Assembly: GCA_902612325.1 (NCBI GenBank) | Contig: CACMDB010000002.1 | Location: 1 to 64,000 of the forward strand | Direction: 5' to 3' | Source of the DNA: an uncultured Pelagibacteraceae bacterium | Lineage (GTDB): Bacteria; Pseudomonadota; Alphaproteobacteria; Pelagibacterales; Pelagibacteraceae | Length of the DNA: 64,000 nt | In this document: positions 9,089-18,057 of the stretch, one piece after another | Numbering within the stretch: the stretch's first letter is position 1 | Layout of the letters: each line of letters opens with the position of its first letter | Program-made: the position numbers and the translations under genes | The notes under the pieces: model-generated | What the model was told of the DNA's origin: nothing | What the model saw: only the letters and a program-made list of their open reading frames with translations | The model's database searches: none

Positions 9089-9928
9089 TTATTGAAGATA
9101 ATTTAGTTCTCTCATTTCACTTTCTAATTCTCTCTCTAAATTTTCTTTTATTTTTGGATCAAGAAGTTTTTTCCAATCATTTTGGATTCCCATATTAAAA
9201 AATTTAATTTTTTCCCCTTGATTATTTTCCTTTGCCTCAACAAAACTCTCCTCTGCCTCAAGTTTTTGCATTTTTTCAAATACAGTTGTTTTTAAGGTAT
9301 TTTCAAATTTTTTTTCATCGTAACTAAATTTTACACGACCAAGATGAGCAATAAATTTTAAAATATTCAAGAAAGTTTTTTCAGTATCCTGAATTAGATC
9401 TTCATATTTCACTAACAAATATTTATTAAATCTTCTAAAAACTTTCCATGAATTGAAATGATGCTTCCATGACCCTAGGTAAGTTATGCAATGTCTATCT
9501 GAAGATTTACCTAGATACTGATTGGATAATAAATTTTCATAAGCTTGTTCAGGTGTTGTCTGAAAATGGTGAGAAAATGATGTCACAATATTTCTTGGGT
9601 CTCGAACGATATAAATAACTCCAAGTGTATTATGTCGATCAGTAAATCTAAATTTTTCATTATTATGAAAGCAACTGTGTGTTTTTAAAAATCGAATAGA
9701 ATCACTCTTATTAAATATTTTTTGTGTATTGATATAATTTTTAAACATTTCTTTCTCATCATTAGTATCAACACCTAATTGTTTAAATAATGAATTATCT
9801 GGAAATTGCTTAATATTTGTCAATAAGTCGAAATTAAAATTACCATCTTTAGAAAATATATATGATGACAATAAAGATCTTACGAATGTATTTCCACTTT
9901 TGGGATATGATGCTAACCAAACTATCAT
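9089..9928 (-). CDS. PAPS-dependent sulfotransferase (copy 1)
   Basis: Transfers sulfate from PAPS to an unknown acceptor. The 5'-phosphosulfate loop is ASYPKSGNTFVRSLLSS near residues 6-22 and the 3'-phosphate site is YIVRDPRNIVTSFSHH near 106-121; FLKTHSC provides the usual K-T-H strand. It is clearly paralogous to the protein at 21049-21894: the two share the starts MI-W-ASYPKSGNT-VR and the ends F-GIQNDWKKLLD/F-GPENNWKKLLN. No signal peptide, so cytosolic. It is convergent with hslU with a 3 bp gap and stands alone. Confidence 0.88.
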   Translation of the reverse strand: MIVWLASYPKSGNTFVRSLLSSYIFSKDGNFNFDLLTNIKQFPDNSLFKQLGVDTNDEKEMFKNYINTQKIFNKSDSIRFLKTHSCFHNNEKFRFTDRHNTLGVIYIVRDPRNIVTSFSHHFQTTPEQAYENLLSNQYLGKSSDRHCITYLGSWKHHFNSWKVFRRFNKYLLVKYEDLIQDTEKTFLNILKFIAHLGRVKFSYDEKKFENTLKTTVFEKMQKLEAEESFVEAKENNQGEKIKFFNMGIQNDWKKLLDPKIKENLERELESEMRELNYLQ

Positions 9929-9965
9929 CTAAAACATTATATTATTGAATAGTTAAAAATATAGA

Positions 9966-10376
9966 CTATTTTTTCTTTAAAAAAATGTAAAAAGCCCCGC
10001 TGCCACCATCTTTTATACTTGCCGGACTTATATTTAAAATAATTTTCATTAAGTCTTTGTTACTTTTTAAAAATTCCGGGATAGAATATTTTAAAATACC
10101 AAAATCCTTTGAAACATAGGGATTTTTTTCATTATTTGAGTGAAGACCCTTGCCAGTGACGATTATAAGTTTTTGAATCTTGTCCTCATATGACTTCTTT
10201 ATAAATGTTTCTATGATCTGGTTTGCTTCATCAAGACCTTTTCCATGAAGATCTAATGATCTTATTTTTTTTACATTTGTTTTTGTTTGTAAGTTGTCTT
10301 TATCCTGTAATTTTTGATCACTTGATAAAAACTCATTCCAAGTTTTTTTATCTTTTTCTGAAATTTTACTATTCAC
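9966..10376 (-). CDS. Smr domain protein
   Basis: Small MutS-related domain of 136 residues, a nucleic-acid-binding or nicking endonuclease fold. Hallmarks are SLDLHGKGLDEANQII (LDLHG motif, about residues 41-56), LIIVTGKGLHS (TGxG motif) and the C-terminal GGSGAFYIFLKK. No MutS part is attached. The neighbour is the Tim44-like gene, 0 bp away; in many alphaproteobacteria an mltA gene sits between them, and it is missing here. Confidence 0.9.
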   Translation of the reverse strand: MNSKISEKDKKTWNEFLSSDQKLQDKDNLQTKTNVKKIRSLDLHGKGLDEANQIIETFIKKSYEDKIQKLIIVTGKGLHSNNEKNPYVSKDFGILKYSIPEFLKSNKDLMKIILNISPASIKDGGSGAFYIFLKKK

Positions 10377-10973
10377 TTAATTAAGAGTATTTACCAACAA
10401 CCAATTTGGATTGTTAGATCTCATATCTCTTGAAAATGTCCAAGTATCATAAATAGTTTTAATTTTATCGGGACTGCCTGAAACAATTTTTTTTTCTTTA
10501 TCTCTGATACATGTGATAATTTCACTTACAAAATCTACAGTGACTTGAAGAGCCTTATCTATTTTTTTATGTTCTTTTATGTCAGCAGATTTTATTCCAA
10601 TAAATGTAATTTCTGCATAATGGCCTCTATTACTTCTATCCTTAAGAGCTTTATTGAATTCTTCATAAATCTCTTTACTCAGTAATGGTTTGCTAGCTAT
10701 AAGCTTATTATCATTATCACTAAAATCAGTGATGATGGTTTCATAAGCAATTTTTGCACCTTTTAAAAATTCGCTTTGAGCTTTTTTATCAAAATTTTCT
10801 TTTTGTTTTAAATTACTTTCTTGATGAACCTCTTTTAAAATTTCTTGGAATTGTTGAGGGTTTTTTCCTTCAAAGCCAGTCCTTTTTCCAAGAATACCTC
10901 TTAGTCTCAAAAAAATAAATCCAGCTATCATGGCTAATAGTATAATATCAATGTATTCGAAACTATAATTCAT
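10377..10973 (-). CDS. Tim44-like domain protein (TimA)
   Basis: Membrane-anchored protein of the Tim44/TimA family, related to the mitochondrial import motor subunit. Residues 8-26 form one membrane helix (IDIILLAMIAGFIFLRLRG). A linker and the Tim44 domain follow (QSEFLKGAKIAYETIITDFS; AEITFIGIKSADIKEHKK; VTVDFVSEIITCIRD; DTWTFSRDMRSNNPNWLLV). Bacterial function is unproven; a role in membrane protein or periplasmic complex assembly is likely. It is divergent from fxsA with 57 bp between starts, the normal alphaproteobacterial arrangement. Confidence 0.88.
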   Translation of the reverse strand: MNYSFEYIDIILLAMIAGFIFLRLRGILGKRTGFEGKNPQQFQEILKEVHQESNLKQKENFDKKAQSEFLKGAKIAYETIITDFSDNDNKLIASKPLLSKEIYEEFNKALKDRSNRGHYAEITFIGIKSADIKEHKKIDKALQVTVDFVSEIITCIRDKEKKIVSGSPDKIKTIYDTWTFSRDMRSNNPNWLLVNTLN

Positions 10974-11030
10974 GTGAATAATCTAATTACTATGTTGAAT
11001 AATTTCAACTAGCAATTAGATTAAAGACAA

Positions 11031-11456
11031 ATGAACTCAGTATTAATTACCATTATCTTAATACCCATTATAGAAATCTATCTATTCATAGAGATTGGTG
11101 GTCAAATAGGTGCATTTAACACAATATCGCTCATATTTATAACAGCAATAATTGGAGTGATTTATGCAAGATATGAAGGGTTAAATACTCTCAGATCTGG
11201 TTTTTCCCAACTTATAAAAAACGAAGCGCCAATTTATGAGATAATCTCAGGTGCAGCTATAGCGTTTGCAGCTTTATTACTAATAGTTCCTGGTTTTGCC
11301 ACTGACTTTTTTGGATTTCTTTTAATTTTTCCTGTGACAAGGAAATTATTTTTCGGAAAAATTGTTAATAAATTTAAGAATGAGACAAAAATAAAAAAAC
11401 CATATATAGAAGGTGAGTTTGAAGACATTGAGGAAGACGATGAGCGAAAATTATAA
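11031..11456 (+). CDS. fxsA: FxsA family membrane protein
   Basis: Small inner-membrane protein; in E. coli its overproduction relieves exclusion of phage T7 by the F plasmid, and its normal role is unknown. It has three hydrophobic segments (residues 3-25, 26-45 and 70-92) and the family motif IEIYLFIEIGGQIGA. LLIVPGFATDFFGFLLIFP marks the end of the last helix. The C-terminus is an acidic tail (EGEFEDIEEDDE). secB starts inside its last codons. Confidence 0.92.
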   Translation: MNSVLITIILIPIIEIYLFIEIGGQIGAFNTISLIFITAIIGVIYARYEGLNTLRSGFSQLIKNEAPIYEIISGAAIAFAALLLIVPGFATDFFGFLLIFPVTRKLFFGKIVNKFKNETKIKKPYIEGEFEDIEEDDERKL

Positions 11457-11862
11457 AATTGTAAGTAAATTTATAAAAGATATCTCGGGTGAAACACCTG
11501 ACGTTGAAACATATTTATACGTAAAAGATTTTATACCAAAATATCAATTAAATATTGAAATAAACTCAAAGCCTTTAAAAGCACAAATTATAGAGGTAAA
11601 TACTTTATTAAAATTTCATGATACTTCAGAAAGTAAAAAAAAATCTCATTTTGAAATGACTTATACATCTGTAATAAAACTCAATGAAGAAATTAAAGAT
11701 AAAAAAATTCTACAAAAAATTATACTATGTGATGTTCAGAAGGAAATTTATCCAGAATTAGAAAAGGCTCTACTTAATCTTTTACATACATCAGGGTATC
11801 CAAATATTAAATTTGAAAAAAAAGTTGATTTTGATGAACTTTATAACAAACAATTTAATTAA
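11440..11862 (+). CDS. secB: Protein-export chaperone SecB
   Basis: Tetrameric chaperone that holds preproteins unfolded for SecA. Recognised by TPDVETYLYVKDFIPKYQLNIEINSK at the N-terminus (residues 15-40) and the downstream F-E-M-T-Y-T-S strand. The start at 11440 (MSENYKIV) is preferred to an in-frame start at 11413: it gives the normal N-terminus and has AGGAAG just upstream. 140 residues, slightly short. It overlaps fxsA by 17 bp and the convergent dnaQ by 8 bp. The C-terminal SecA-contacting part is divergent. Confidence 0.85.
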   Translation: MSENYKIVSKFIKDISGETPDVETYLYVKDFIPKYQLNIEINSKPLKAQIIEVNTLLKFHDTSESKKKSHFEMTYTSVIKLNEEIKDKKILQKIILCDVQKEIYPELEKALLNLLHTSGYPNIKFEKKVDFDELYNKQFN

Positions 11863-12520
11863 AAAAATTTTTCTTCAAATTAGTTTTTAAATATCTTTCA
11901 TGGTTTCTTTTTTCTTCCTCACTAGGTTTAATAACTTTTTTGAAATAGGAAACGTTTGTTTTTAAAGCTTGATTATTTTCACTAATATCATTACTAAAAT
12001 TTAACTTAGGTTCTTTTTGATCTATTAAGTTAATATAAACTTTTGATAATAAGTCACAATCAATTAAAGCTGTGTGTTTTTCTCTTTTGGAATTATCTAT
12101 TCTATATCTTTTACATAGGGCGTCTAGACTATTAGAAGATCCTGGAAATTTATCTCTAGCTAAAACAACAGTATCTATAATTTCATTATTAATTAAATCT
12201 TTACCTGCTATTTTCAATTCATTATTCAAATGCGATAAATCAAATTCAGCATTATGAATGATTAGTTTTTTTCCTTTTATATAAAGTAAAAAATCATCTG
12301 CTATTTCTTTGAATTTTTTTTTATCAGACAAGAATTCGTCTGTATATCCATGAGTTTCTAAAGCTTTTTCCGAAACTTTTCGCTCAGGATTTAAATAACA
12401 ATGAAAGTTATTGTTTGTGGGGATAAAATTTTCTAACTCAATGCATCCTATCTCAACTATTCGGTGACCCTCTTTAACAGACAATCCCGTTGTTTCTGTA
12501 TCTAAAATTACTTCTTTCAT
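11855..12520 (-). CDS. dnaQ: DNA polymerase III epsilon subunit (proofreading exonuclease)
   Basis: DEDD-family 3'-5' exonuclease of the replicase. Exo I is EVILDTETTGLSVKEGHRIVEIG (metal ligands D and E, residues 7 and 9), Exo II is IIHNAEFDLSHLN, and Exo III is REKHTALIDCDLLSKVYI (H and D). 221 residues; the C-terminal tail, which contacts the polymerase alpha subunit, is lysine-rich. It heads away from coaE with no gap, in the conserved dnaQ-coaE-aroE-maf run next to the origin. Confidence 0.97.
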   Translation of the reverse strand: MKEVILDTETTGLSVKEGHRIVEIGCIELENFIPTNNNFHCYLNPERKVSEKALETHGYTDEFLSDKKKFKEIADDFLLYIKGKKLIIHNAEFDLSHLNNELKIAGKDLINNEIIDTVVLARDKFPGSSNSLDALCKRYRIDNSKREKHTALIDCDLLSKVYINLIDQKEPKLNFSNDISENNQALKTNVSYFKKVIKPSEEEKRNHERYLKTNLKKNFFN

Positions 12521-13090
12521 TTAATGTATTTGTTTAAGAATATATTTTATCTGTTTTTTAATAAATCTATTTGTAAAATTATTTTTAATAATAAAGTTTG
12601 ATTTTTTTCTTTTGTAATCAAGTGGTAGTTGTATTTTTCTAAATCTGTTTATAATTTTTAAATTAAAATTTTGCCTTTTTTTTAATCTCTTTAAAATTTC
12701 AGATTTTTTAGATTGAACAAATATCAAAATATCTTTTCTTTTATTGATTTTATTCTCAAGCAATAAAGGAATATCTAAAACGATTAATTTACTTTTTTTA
12801 TTTTTCTTTAAAAAAATATTCATCTTCTTTCTTATTTCAGGATGAATAATTTTAATAATTTTCTTTAAATTATTTTTATTTGCTAATATTGCCTTTGTTA
12901 CCTCTTGTTTTTTTATTGGAAATTGAGTGATGTATTTGGGTAAACTCTTATTTAGTTTAATAAAAATTCCTCTATTTTTTTTATATAATTTTCCAACTTC
13001 GTTATCGGCATTAAATACTGGGTAATTAAATGACTTGGCAACAAAACTTTTTCCAGATCCTATATCTCCTAAAATTCCAATTCTAATCAT
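12521..13090 (-). CDS. coaE: Dephospho-CoA kinase
   Basis: Last step of coenzyme A synthesis: phosphorylation of the ribose 3'-OH of dephospho-CoA. The P-loop is GILGDIGSGKSFVAK (residues 5-19). The substrate motif FNADNEVGKLYKKN and the Walker B-like LIVLDIPLLLENK are present. 189 residues. It is unusually lysine-rich even for this genome. It overlaps aroE by 8 bp. Confidence 0.95.
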   Translation of the reverse strand: MIRIGILGDIGSGKSFVAKSFNYPVFNADNEVGKLYKKNRGIFIKLNKSLPKYITQFPIKKQEVTKAILANKNNLKKIIKIIHPEIRKKMNIFLKKNKKSKLIVLDIPLLLENKINKRKDILIFVQSKKSEILKRLKKRQNFNLKIINRFRKIQLPLDYKRKKSNFIIKNNFTNRFIKKQIKYILKQIH

Positions 13091-13877
13091 TATATAAAAG
13101 CTTAAATGTATCTTGATTAACTTTTGGTTCTATCCTGTGCCATAATTTAAATGCCTCCAGAGCCTGATAAACAAACATAGTTTTTCCATTTTCGATCTTG
13201 TATCCTAATTGTTTTCCCATTTTGAGAAATTGAGTTTCTTGAGGATTATAAATTACATCATAAAATAATTTATCATTTCCCGAACTTGAAAAATTTAGAT
13301 TTATTTTTTCATTATTCAAACCAAGACTTGTAGCATTTATCACCATATGAAAATCAGTTAAGTTTCCCCATTCTAAAATTTTAAGATTATTAAATAAAAC
13401 TCTCAAATTTTCCGCCTTCTCTTTAGTCCTGTTACTGATTGTTATCTCTTGAACATTCATATTTTTTAATGCAAAAATTATTGACGGCACTACACCACCA
13501 GCCCCCAAAATCAAAATTTTCTTTCCTTTTAAACTAAAGTTTAACCTTCTAATCGCACTATCAAAACCAGCTATATCTGTATTATGTCCAACTAAATCAC
13601 CATTTTCAAAAGTAATTGTGTTTACTGATTGGGTATGTTCTGCCTCTGGGCTTAATTTATCTAAAAAAGGAATAACTGTTTTTTTAAAAGGCACAGTCAC
13701 ATTGCAACCAGCTATTTTTTGTTCCTTAATAGTTTGAATGAAATTTTTAATTTCATGATCTTCTAATTTAATTTTATCATATGTAGCATTAATATTATTT
13801 TCTTTCAGCCACCAGTTTTGAAGTTTGGGAGACAAGGAATGATTAATTGGGTTTCCTATTACTAAATATTTTTTCAT
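13083..13877 (-). CDS. aroE: Shikimate dehydrogenase
   Basis: NADPH-dependent reduction of 3-dehydroshikimate in aromatic amino acid synthesis. The N-terminal substrate domain has GNPINHSLSPKLQNWW and NVTVPFKKTVIPFLD with the catalytic Lys; NTDIAGFDSAI carries the conserved Asp. The NADP Rossmann loop is ILGAGGVVPSI and the basic NRTK follows. The C-terminal YQALEAFKLWHRI is also typical. 264 residues is normal. It overlaps maf by 4 bp. Confidence 0.97.
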   Translation of the reverse strand: MKKYLVIGNPINHSLSPKLQNWWLKENNINATYDKIKLEDHEIKNFIQTIKEQKIAGCNVTVPFKKTVIPFLDKLSPEAEHTQSVNTITFENGDLVGHNTDIAGFDSAIRRLNFSLKGKKILILGAGGVVPSIIFALKNMNVQEITISNRTKEKAENLRVLFNNLKILEWGNLTDFHMVINATSLGLNNEKINLNFSSSGNDKLFYDVIYNPQETQFLKMGKQLGYKIENGKTMFVYQALEAFKLWHRIEPKVNQDTFKLLYND

Positions 13878-14458
13878 TGATAATTACTCAAGTATTGCTT
13901 TATTTTTTTAATTGGTAAACCCATTATAGTGTCTTCATCCCCATCAATATTTAAGAATAATTTTCTACCCTCTCCTTCAATTTGATAAACGTTGTAAGCA
14001 TATAGTGCTTCATCTGTGATTTTGGACAAATAACTTTTTAGCTCTTCTAAACTAAATTGTTTCATTGTTAAAGTTGCTTTATCAGTGTAATTCCAAACCA
14101 TAACACCATTTTGGGAAATACAAACTGAACTAATGAGATTATGTTTTTTTCCATTAAGCTTTTTTAAAATTTCTAAAGCTTGATCTCTGTTTGTCGGTTT
14201 GGATATTAATTCACCCTCTAAATCTATCACGCTATCAGCACCTATAACTAAAAAACCTTGGTTTTTTTGACTAACCTTGTTTGCTTTTAATTCAGCTAAA
14301 TTTTTAGATATCAATTCGGGAGATGCTTTTTCTTTAATTAGACTTTCTTTGACAATGTCCTCATCTAAATTAGAGTTTTGTACCTCTGTGGATATATTGT
14401 TATCATCCAAAATTTGCTTTCTTACTTTGCTTTTTGAGGCAAGTATAATTTTAACCAT
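13874..14458 (-). CDS. maf: Maf family nucleoside triphosphate pyrophosphatase
   Basis: House-cleaning enzyme that hydrolyses non-canonical or modified nucleoside triphosphates. Signature ILASKSKVRKQIL (residues 5-17) replaces the usual S-x-S-P-R-R loop. The catalytic Asp lies in VIGADSVIDLEGELISKP, and LKKLNGKKHNLIS and YQIEGEGRKLF follow. 194 residues. It overlaps ppsR by 8 bp. The exact nucleotide preference cannot be read from sequence. Confidence 0.95.
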   Translation of the reverse strand: MVKIILASKSKVRKQILDDNNISTEVQNSNLDEDIVKESLIKEKASPELISKNLAELKANKVSQKNQGFLVIGADSVIDLEGELISKPTNRDQALEILKKLNGKKHNLISSVCISQNGVMVWNYTDKATLTMKQFSLEELKSYLSKITDEALYAYNVYQIEGEGRKLFLNIDGDEDTIMGLPIKKIKQYLSNYQ

Positions 14459-15275
14459 TATTTTTATATATTTCGTATATCTTTATAATTGAGGCAGCAG
14501 TTTCTTCTACAGATTTTCTAGTAACATCTATCATGGGCCACTTATATTTTTTAAAAGTATTTTTAGCATCCTCAACTTCTTTTTTAATTTTAGATAGATC
14601 TGTATAAGATTTATTCTGAGATTCTTTTAATGAATTCATTCGATTTTTCCTAATATCAGCTAACCTTTCTGCTTCTGTGCTTAATCCAACAATACAAGTA
14701 AGGTTTGGATCTTCTTTTAAAGTCTCAGGAATAGAATTTTCATTTACCAAAGGAATATTAGATATTTTAAACCCTTTGTTTGCTAGATAAATCGAGGTTG
14801 GTGTTTTGCTGGTTCTACTAACCCCCAATAAAATAATGTCTGATTTTTTAATATCTTTTACTAAATTTCCATCATCATGGTTCATTGTAAATTGGATTGC
14901 TTCAATTCTTTTATAATACTCATCATTGAGAGTGTATTGACCACTGGGTTGGTGAGATGCTTTTTGGTTAAGCAGCTTTGAAAAGCTTAAGATTAAATCT
15001 CCAAGAACACCAAAACAAGGAATTTTCTTTTCTTCGCTATTTCTCGCAAGATATTTTGCAAGGCTACTATCTACGATTGAATATAAAATGATAGAGTTTT
15101 GATTTTCTTTAGCATTAGATAAAATTTTTAAAATTTGGTTTTCAGTTCTTGTAAAGGAATAAGTATGTATTTTGTAATCTATATTTTTGAATTGAGCTTT
15201 AATTGCAGTAAAAATTCTATCTAACGTTTCACCCGTAGAGTCTGATATTAGATAAATCTGATAAATATTACTCAT
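14451..15275 (-). CDS. ppsR: Pyruvate, phosphate dikinase / PEP synthase regulatory protein (DUF299)
   Basis: Bifunctional kinase/phosphorylase that switches pyruvate phosphate dikinase or PEP synthase on and off. Hallmarks are the N-terminal IYLISDSTGETLDRIFTAI (residues 6-24), the P-loop-like LLGVSRTSKTPTSIYLANKG and the C-terminal WPMIDVTRKSVEETAASII. 274 residues. It is the homologue of the gene called RP001, which borders the replication origin opposite hemE in Caulobacter and rickettsiae, and has the same placement here. Confidence 0.95.
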   Translation of the reverse strand: MSNIYQIYLISDSTGETLDRIFTAIKAQFKNIDYKIHTYSFTRTENQILKILSNAKENQNSIILYSIVDSSLAKYLARNSEEKKIPCFGVLGDLILSFSKLLNQKASHQPSGQYTLNDEYYKRIEAIQFTMNHDDGNLVKDIKKSDIILLGVSRTSKTPTSIYLANKGFKISNIPLVNENSIPETLKEDPNLTCIVGLSTEAERLADIRKNRMNSLKESQNKSYTDLSKIKKEVEDAKNTFKKYKWPMIDVTRKSVEETAASIIKIYEIYKNNG

Positions 15276-15557
15276 GTATAAAGTGTTAATAGTTTTTGTT
15301 TTATTTAGACAAAGTTAGTTAATTTTATAAATTTAAAATTTATGCTGTAAAACATAGCTTTTATTAACATTATTAAACATCTGTATAAAGTTTTTCATTA
15401 AATTGAAATATTGGTAATAAGCTTCAATATTACTTATATATATATCAAAAAATTACATTTAAATGTTAATAACTGGTTTATAAAATGTATATAGAATTTA
15501 ATCCACGTATTTCACAGCTCATATTACAAATACTATTAAATAAACTTTATTATTAAT
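15276..15557. other. oriC: Probable chromosomal replication origin (oriC)
   Basis: This is the longest noncoding gap in the window (282 bp), very AT-rich, between ppsR and hemE, which is where the origin lies in Caulobacter and its relatives. Seen directly: the 9-mer TTATTAACA, 7 of 9 identical to the DnaA box TTATCCACA, occurs at 15361-15369 and inverted at 15464-15472, with a one-base variant inverted at 15284-15292; there is a perfect IHF consensus at 15443-15455 and an alternating TA tract near 15434-15445. No perfect DnaA box is present, so origin identity rests mainly on synteny. Genes mostly point away from this gap on both sides. parS, parA and parB lie about 10 kb away. Confidence 0.65.
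15443..15455 (+). promoter_or_regulatory. IHF consensus site in the origin region
   Basis: TATCAAAAAATTA fits WATCAANNNNTTR without mismatch. IHF bends origin DNA in several bacteria, including Caulobacter. A chance match in AT-rich DNA is possible. Confidence 0.45.
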
Positions 15558-16559
15558 ATGTCTAACATCAAAAAAGTTATCAAAGACAGAAAAACAGATT
15601 TAAATCCCATATGGATTATGAGGCAAGCTGGCAGATATCTACCAGAATTTAGAGAAATCAGAAAAAAAAATACTGATTTTATTAAACTATGTTTAAATTC
15701 CAGTTTATCAGCTGAAATAACTTTACAACCTCTTAAAAGATTTGATTTAGATGCAGCCATAATCTTTTCTGATATATTAATCTTACCTTACGGTTTGAAA
15801 CAAAAAGTAGAATTTAAAAAAAATGTTGGGCCCATCCTTGGTGATTTAAACCTTGATCAAGCATTTGAAGTTACCGAAAGTGATTTTATTGAAAGAGTTG
15901 ATCCTGTTTATAAAGCTTTAAATCTGGTAAGAAATAACAATTTAACAGAAAACAAGTCTACTATAGGTTTTGTTGGAGCTCCCTGGACATTACTTGTTTA
16001 TATTCTAAATAAACAATCTCCAAAAATAAAGCTCAAAGAAAATTTTTTTAAAGATTTTTCTATAATTGAAAAAACTTTAAAAATAATAGATAAATTTTTA
16101 AAAATTCATATTAAAAATCAAATTGATAGTGGTGCAGATATTATACAAATTTTTGATAGTTGGGCAGGACTACTAGAAGATAAGGATCATGATTTTTACA
16201 TCTATAACCCAACTTGTTCTTTAGTTGAATTTACCAAATCTTTAAATGTTCCAGTGATTTGCTTCCCACGAGGTATAAAAAATTATAAAAAATATTGTGA
16301 AATTGTAAAACCAGATGCAATTTGTATAGATTATGAGGTTGATCCAAAAAAAATTGAAAAAGAGATAAAAATTCCTGTGCAAGGCGGCATGGATCCAAAA
16401 GTTCTACTCACTGATAAAGACAAGCTTAAAAAAGAAGCAATCAAGTATCTGGATATTTTTAAAGATCATCCATATATATTTAATTTAGGTCATGGAATAT
16501 TACCCGAAACAGATCCAAGTATGATGGATTATTTAGTTAAAATTATAAAAGATTATTGA
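15558..16559 (+). CDS. hemE: Uroporphyrinogen decarboxylase
   Basis: Decarboxylates the four acetate side chains of uroporphyrinogen III on the way to haem. Hallmarks are PIWIMRQAGRYLPEFREIR (residues 17-35), IFSDILILPYGL, VGAPWTLLVYIL, IFDSWAGLL and the C-terminal NLGHGILPETDP. 333 residues, normal length. It is the first gene to the right of the probable origin and is followed by hemH with a one-base overlap. Confidence 0.98.
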   Translation: MSNIKKVIKDRKTDLNPIWIMRQAGRYLPEFREIRKKNTDFIKLCLNSSLSAEITLQPLKRFDLDAAIIFSDILILPYGLKQKVEFKKNVGPILGDLNLDQAFEVTESDFIERVDPVYKALNLVRNNNLTENKSTIGFVGAPWTLLVYILNKQSPKIKLKENFFKDFSIIEKTLKIIDKFLKIHIKNQIDSGADIIQIFDSWAGLLEDKDHDFYIYNPTCSLVEFTKSLNVPVICFPRGIKNYKKYCEIVKPDAICIDYEVDPKKIEKEIKIPVQGGMDPKVLLTDKDKLKKEAIKYLDIFKDHPYIFNLGHGILPETDPSMMDYLVKIIKDY

Positions 16560-17557
16560 TGAAAAAAGAATTAAATCACCCACCTATTAATTTTGGCAAA
16601 ACAGGAGCTCTGATAATAAATTTGGGGACACCGGACTCCACAAGTTGGTTTGACATTAGAAAATATTTGAAAGAATTTTTGTCTGATAAAAGGGTAATAG
16701 AAGTTAATCCTTTTGTTTGGCAAATTATATTGAATGTTTTTATATTAAATTTTAGACCATCTAAAACCGCTAAAGCTTATAAAGAAATTTGGATGAAAGA
16801 TAAAAACATTTCTCCCCTTCTCTATTATACACAAGAACAAGCCAAGAAATTATCAAATTCCTTTTCTGAACAAAAACTGATCATTGATTATGCCATGAGG
16901 TATGGAAACCCGAGTATTAAAAGCAAAATAAAAGAACTCCATGAAAAAGGTTGTGAGAACCTGATTATACTCCCTCTATATCCTCAATATGCTGCAGCAA
17001 CAACAGCAACTGTTTGTGATGAAGTTTATAGAACGTTAATGAAAATGAGATGGCAGCCATCAATCAAAATAATACCACATTATGAGTCAAATCCTTTGTA
17101 TATAGATGCTTTAGTAAATTCGCTAAATAAAAAGATAAAAGAAATAAATTGGAAACCAGATTTAATATTGGCATCTTATCATGGTATACCCCAAAAATAC
17201 TTTGACAAAGGAGACCCATATCACTGCTATTGTCAAAAGACGACAAGACTTATTTCAGAGAAATTTAATTCGATAGAAATTAAAACAACATTTCAATCTA
17301 GATTTGGTCCTCAAAAATGGCTTGAACCTTATACAGATAAAACATTAGAGAAATTGCCCAAAGAGGGAAAGAAGAATGTCCTTGCAATATGTCCTGGTTT
17401 TTCCTCAGATTGTGTCGAGACATTGGAGGAAATTCTTATTCAAGGTAAAGAAAGTTTTTTAGAGTCGGGTGGTGAAAATTTCGATATGGTACCATGTTTA
17501 AATGATAATAATGATCATATAAATTTATTAAAATCATTAATTCAACAAAACATATAA
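16559..17557 (+). CDS. hemH: Ferrochelatase
   Basis: Inserts Fe2+ into protoporphyrin IX at the inner face of the membrane. Hallmarks are ALIINLGTPDS near the start, YAMRYGNPSI, LPLYPQYAAATT, LASYHGIPQKYFDKGDPYHC with the catalytic His, and the late GFSSDCVETLEEI. The ATG at 16559 shares its A with the hemE TGA; a TTG at 16556 is an unnecessary alternative. 332 residues. hemE-hemH-hemJ forms a haem operon. Confidence 0.98.
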   Translation: MKKELNHPPINFGKTGALIINLGTPDSTSWFDIRKYLKEFLSDKRVIEVNPFVWQIILNVFILNFRPSKTAKAYKEIWMKDKNISPLLYYTQEQAKKLSNSFSEQKLIIDYAMRYGNPSIKSKIKELHEKGCENLIILPLYPQYAAATTATVCDEVYRTLMKMRWQPSIKIIPHYESNPLYIDALVNSLNKKIKEINWKPDLILASYHGIPQKYFDKGDPYHCYCQKTTRLISEKFNSIEIKTTFQSRFGPQKWLEPYTDKTLEKLPKEGKKNVLAICPGFSSDCVETLEEILIQGKESFLESGGENFDMVPCLNDNNDHINLLKSLIQQNI

Positions 17558-17560
17558 TCG

Positions 17561-17995
17561 ATGAATACTTATTTGTTTTTCAAATCTCTTCATTTAATAG
17601 CAGTAATTTCTTGGATGGCTGGTCTTTTGTATCTTCCAAGAATTTTCGTTTACCATTCACAAAATAATGACAAACCACTTGTTTCAGAAGTATTTAAAGT
17701 TATGGAAAAAAAACTTTTTTTTTACATTATGACACCCGCAATGACACTATCTTGGATATTCGGGTTAGTATTAATACACGAAATAGGTTTTGAGCAATTA
17801 GGACAAAAGTGGATGATATTAAAATTAGTTTTTGTGATTATTTTAACTCTGTATCATTTTTATCTAGGAAGAATTTTAAGGCAATTTAAATTAGATATTA
17901 ATAAGCATTCTCATAAATATTACAGATACATTAATGAAATACCCACATTATTGCTAATTTTAATCATATTTGTTGTAATATTTAAGCCTATCTAG
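17561..17995 (+). CDS. hemJ: Protoporphyrinogen IX oxidase HemJ
   Basis: Membrane protein that oxidises protoporphyrinogen IX to protoporphyrin IX, the step before ferrochelatase. 144 residues with four membrane helices. The conserved His is in FKSLHLIAVISWMAGLLYLPRIF (residues 7-29), and LKLVFVIILTLYHFYLG holds the second conserved region including the Lys. It lies 3 bp after hemH, which supports the function. The oxygen-dependent HemY and HemG types are not seen here. Confidence 0.93.
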   Translation: MNTYLFFKSLHLIAVISWMAGLLYLPRIFVYHSQNNDKPLVSEVFKVMEKKLFFYIMTPAMTLSWIFGLVLIHEIGFEQLGQKWMILKLVFVIILTLYHFYLGRILRQFKLDINKHSHKYYRYINEIPTLLLILIIFVVIFKPI

Positions 17996-18057
17996 GGTTG
18001 AATAATTTGTTTTAGCATATATATTAACAATATTATTAAGTCCTTAATAATTTACCC

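Noticed and set aside
15276..15557. CtrA binding sites (TTAA-N7-TTAA) in the origin gap
   Set aside because: The nearest pairs have spacings of 5 or 10, not 7; AT-rich DNA makes isolated TTAA uninformative.
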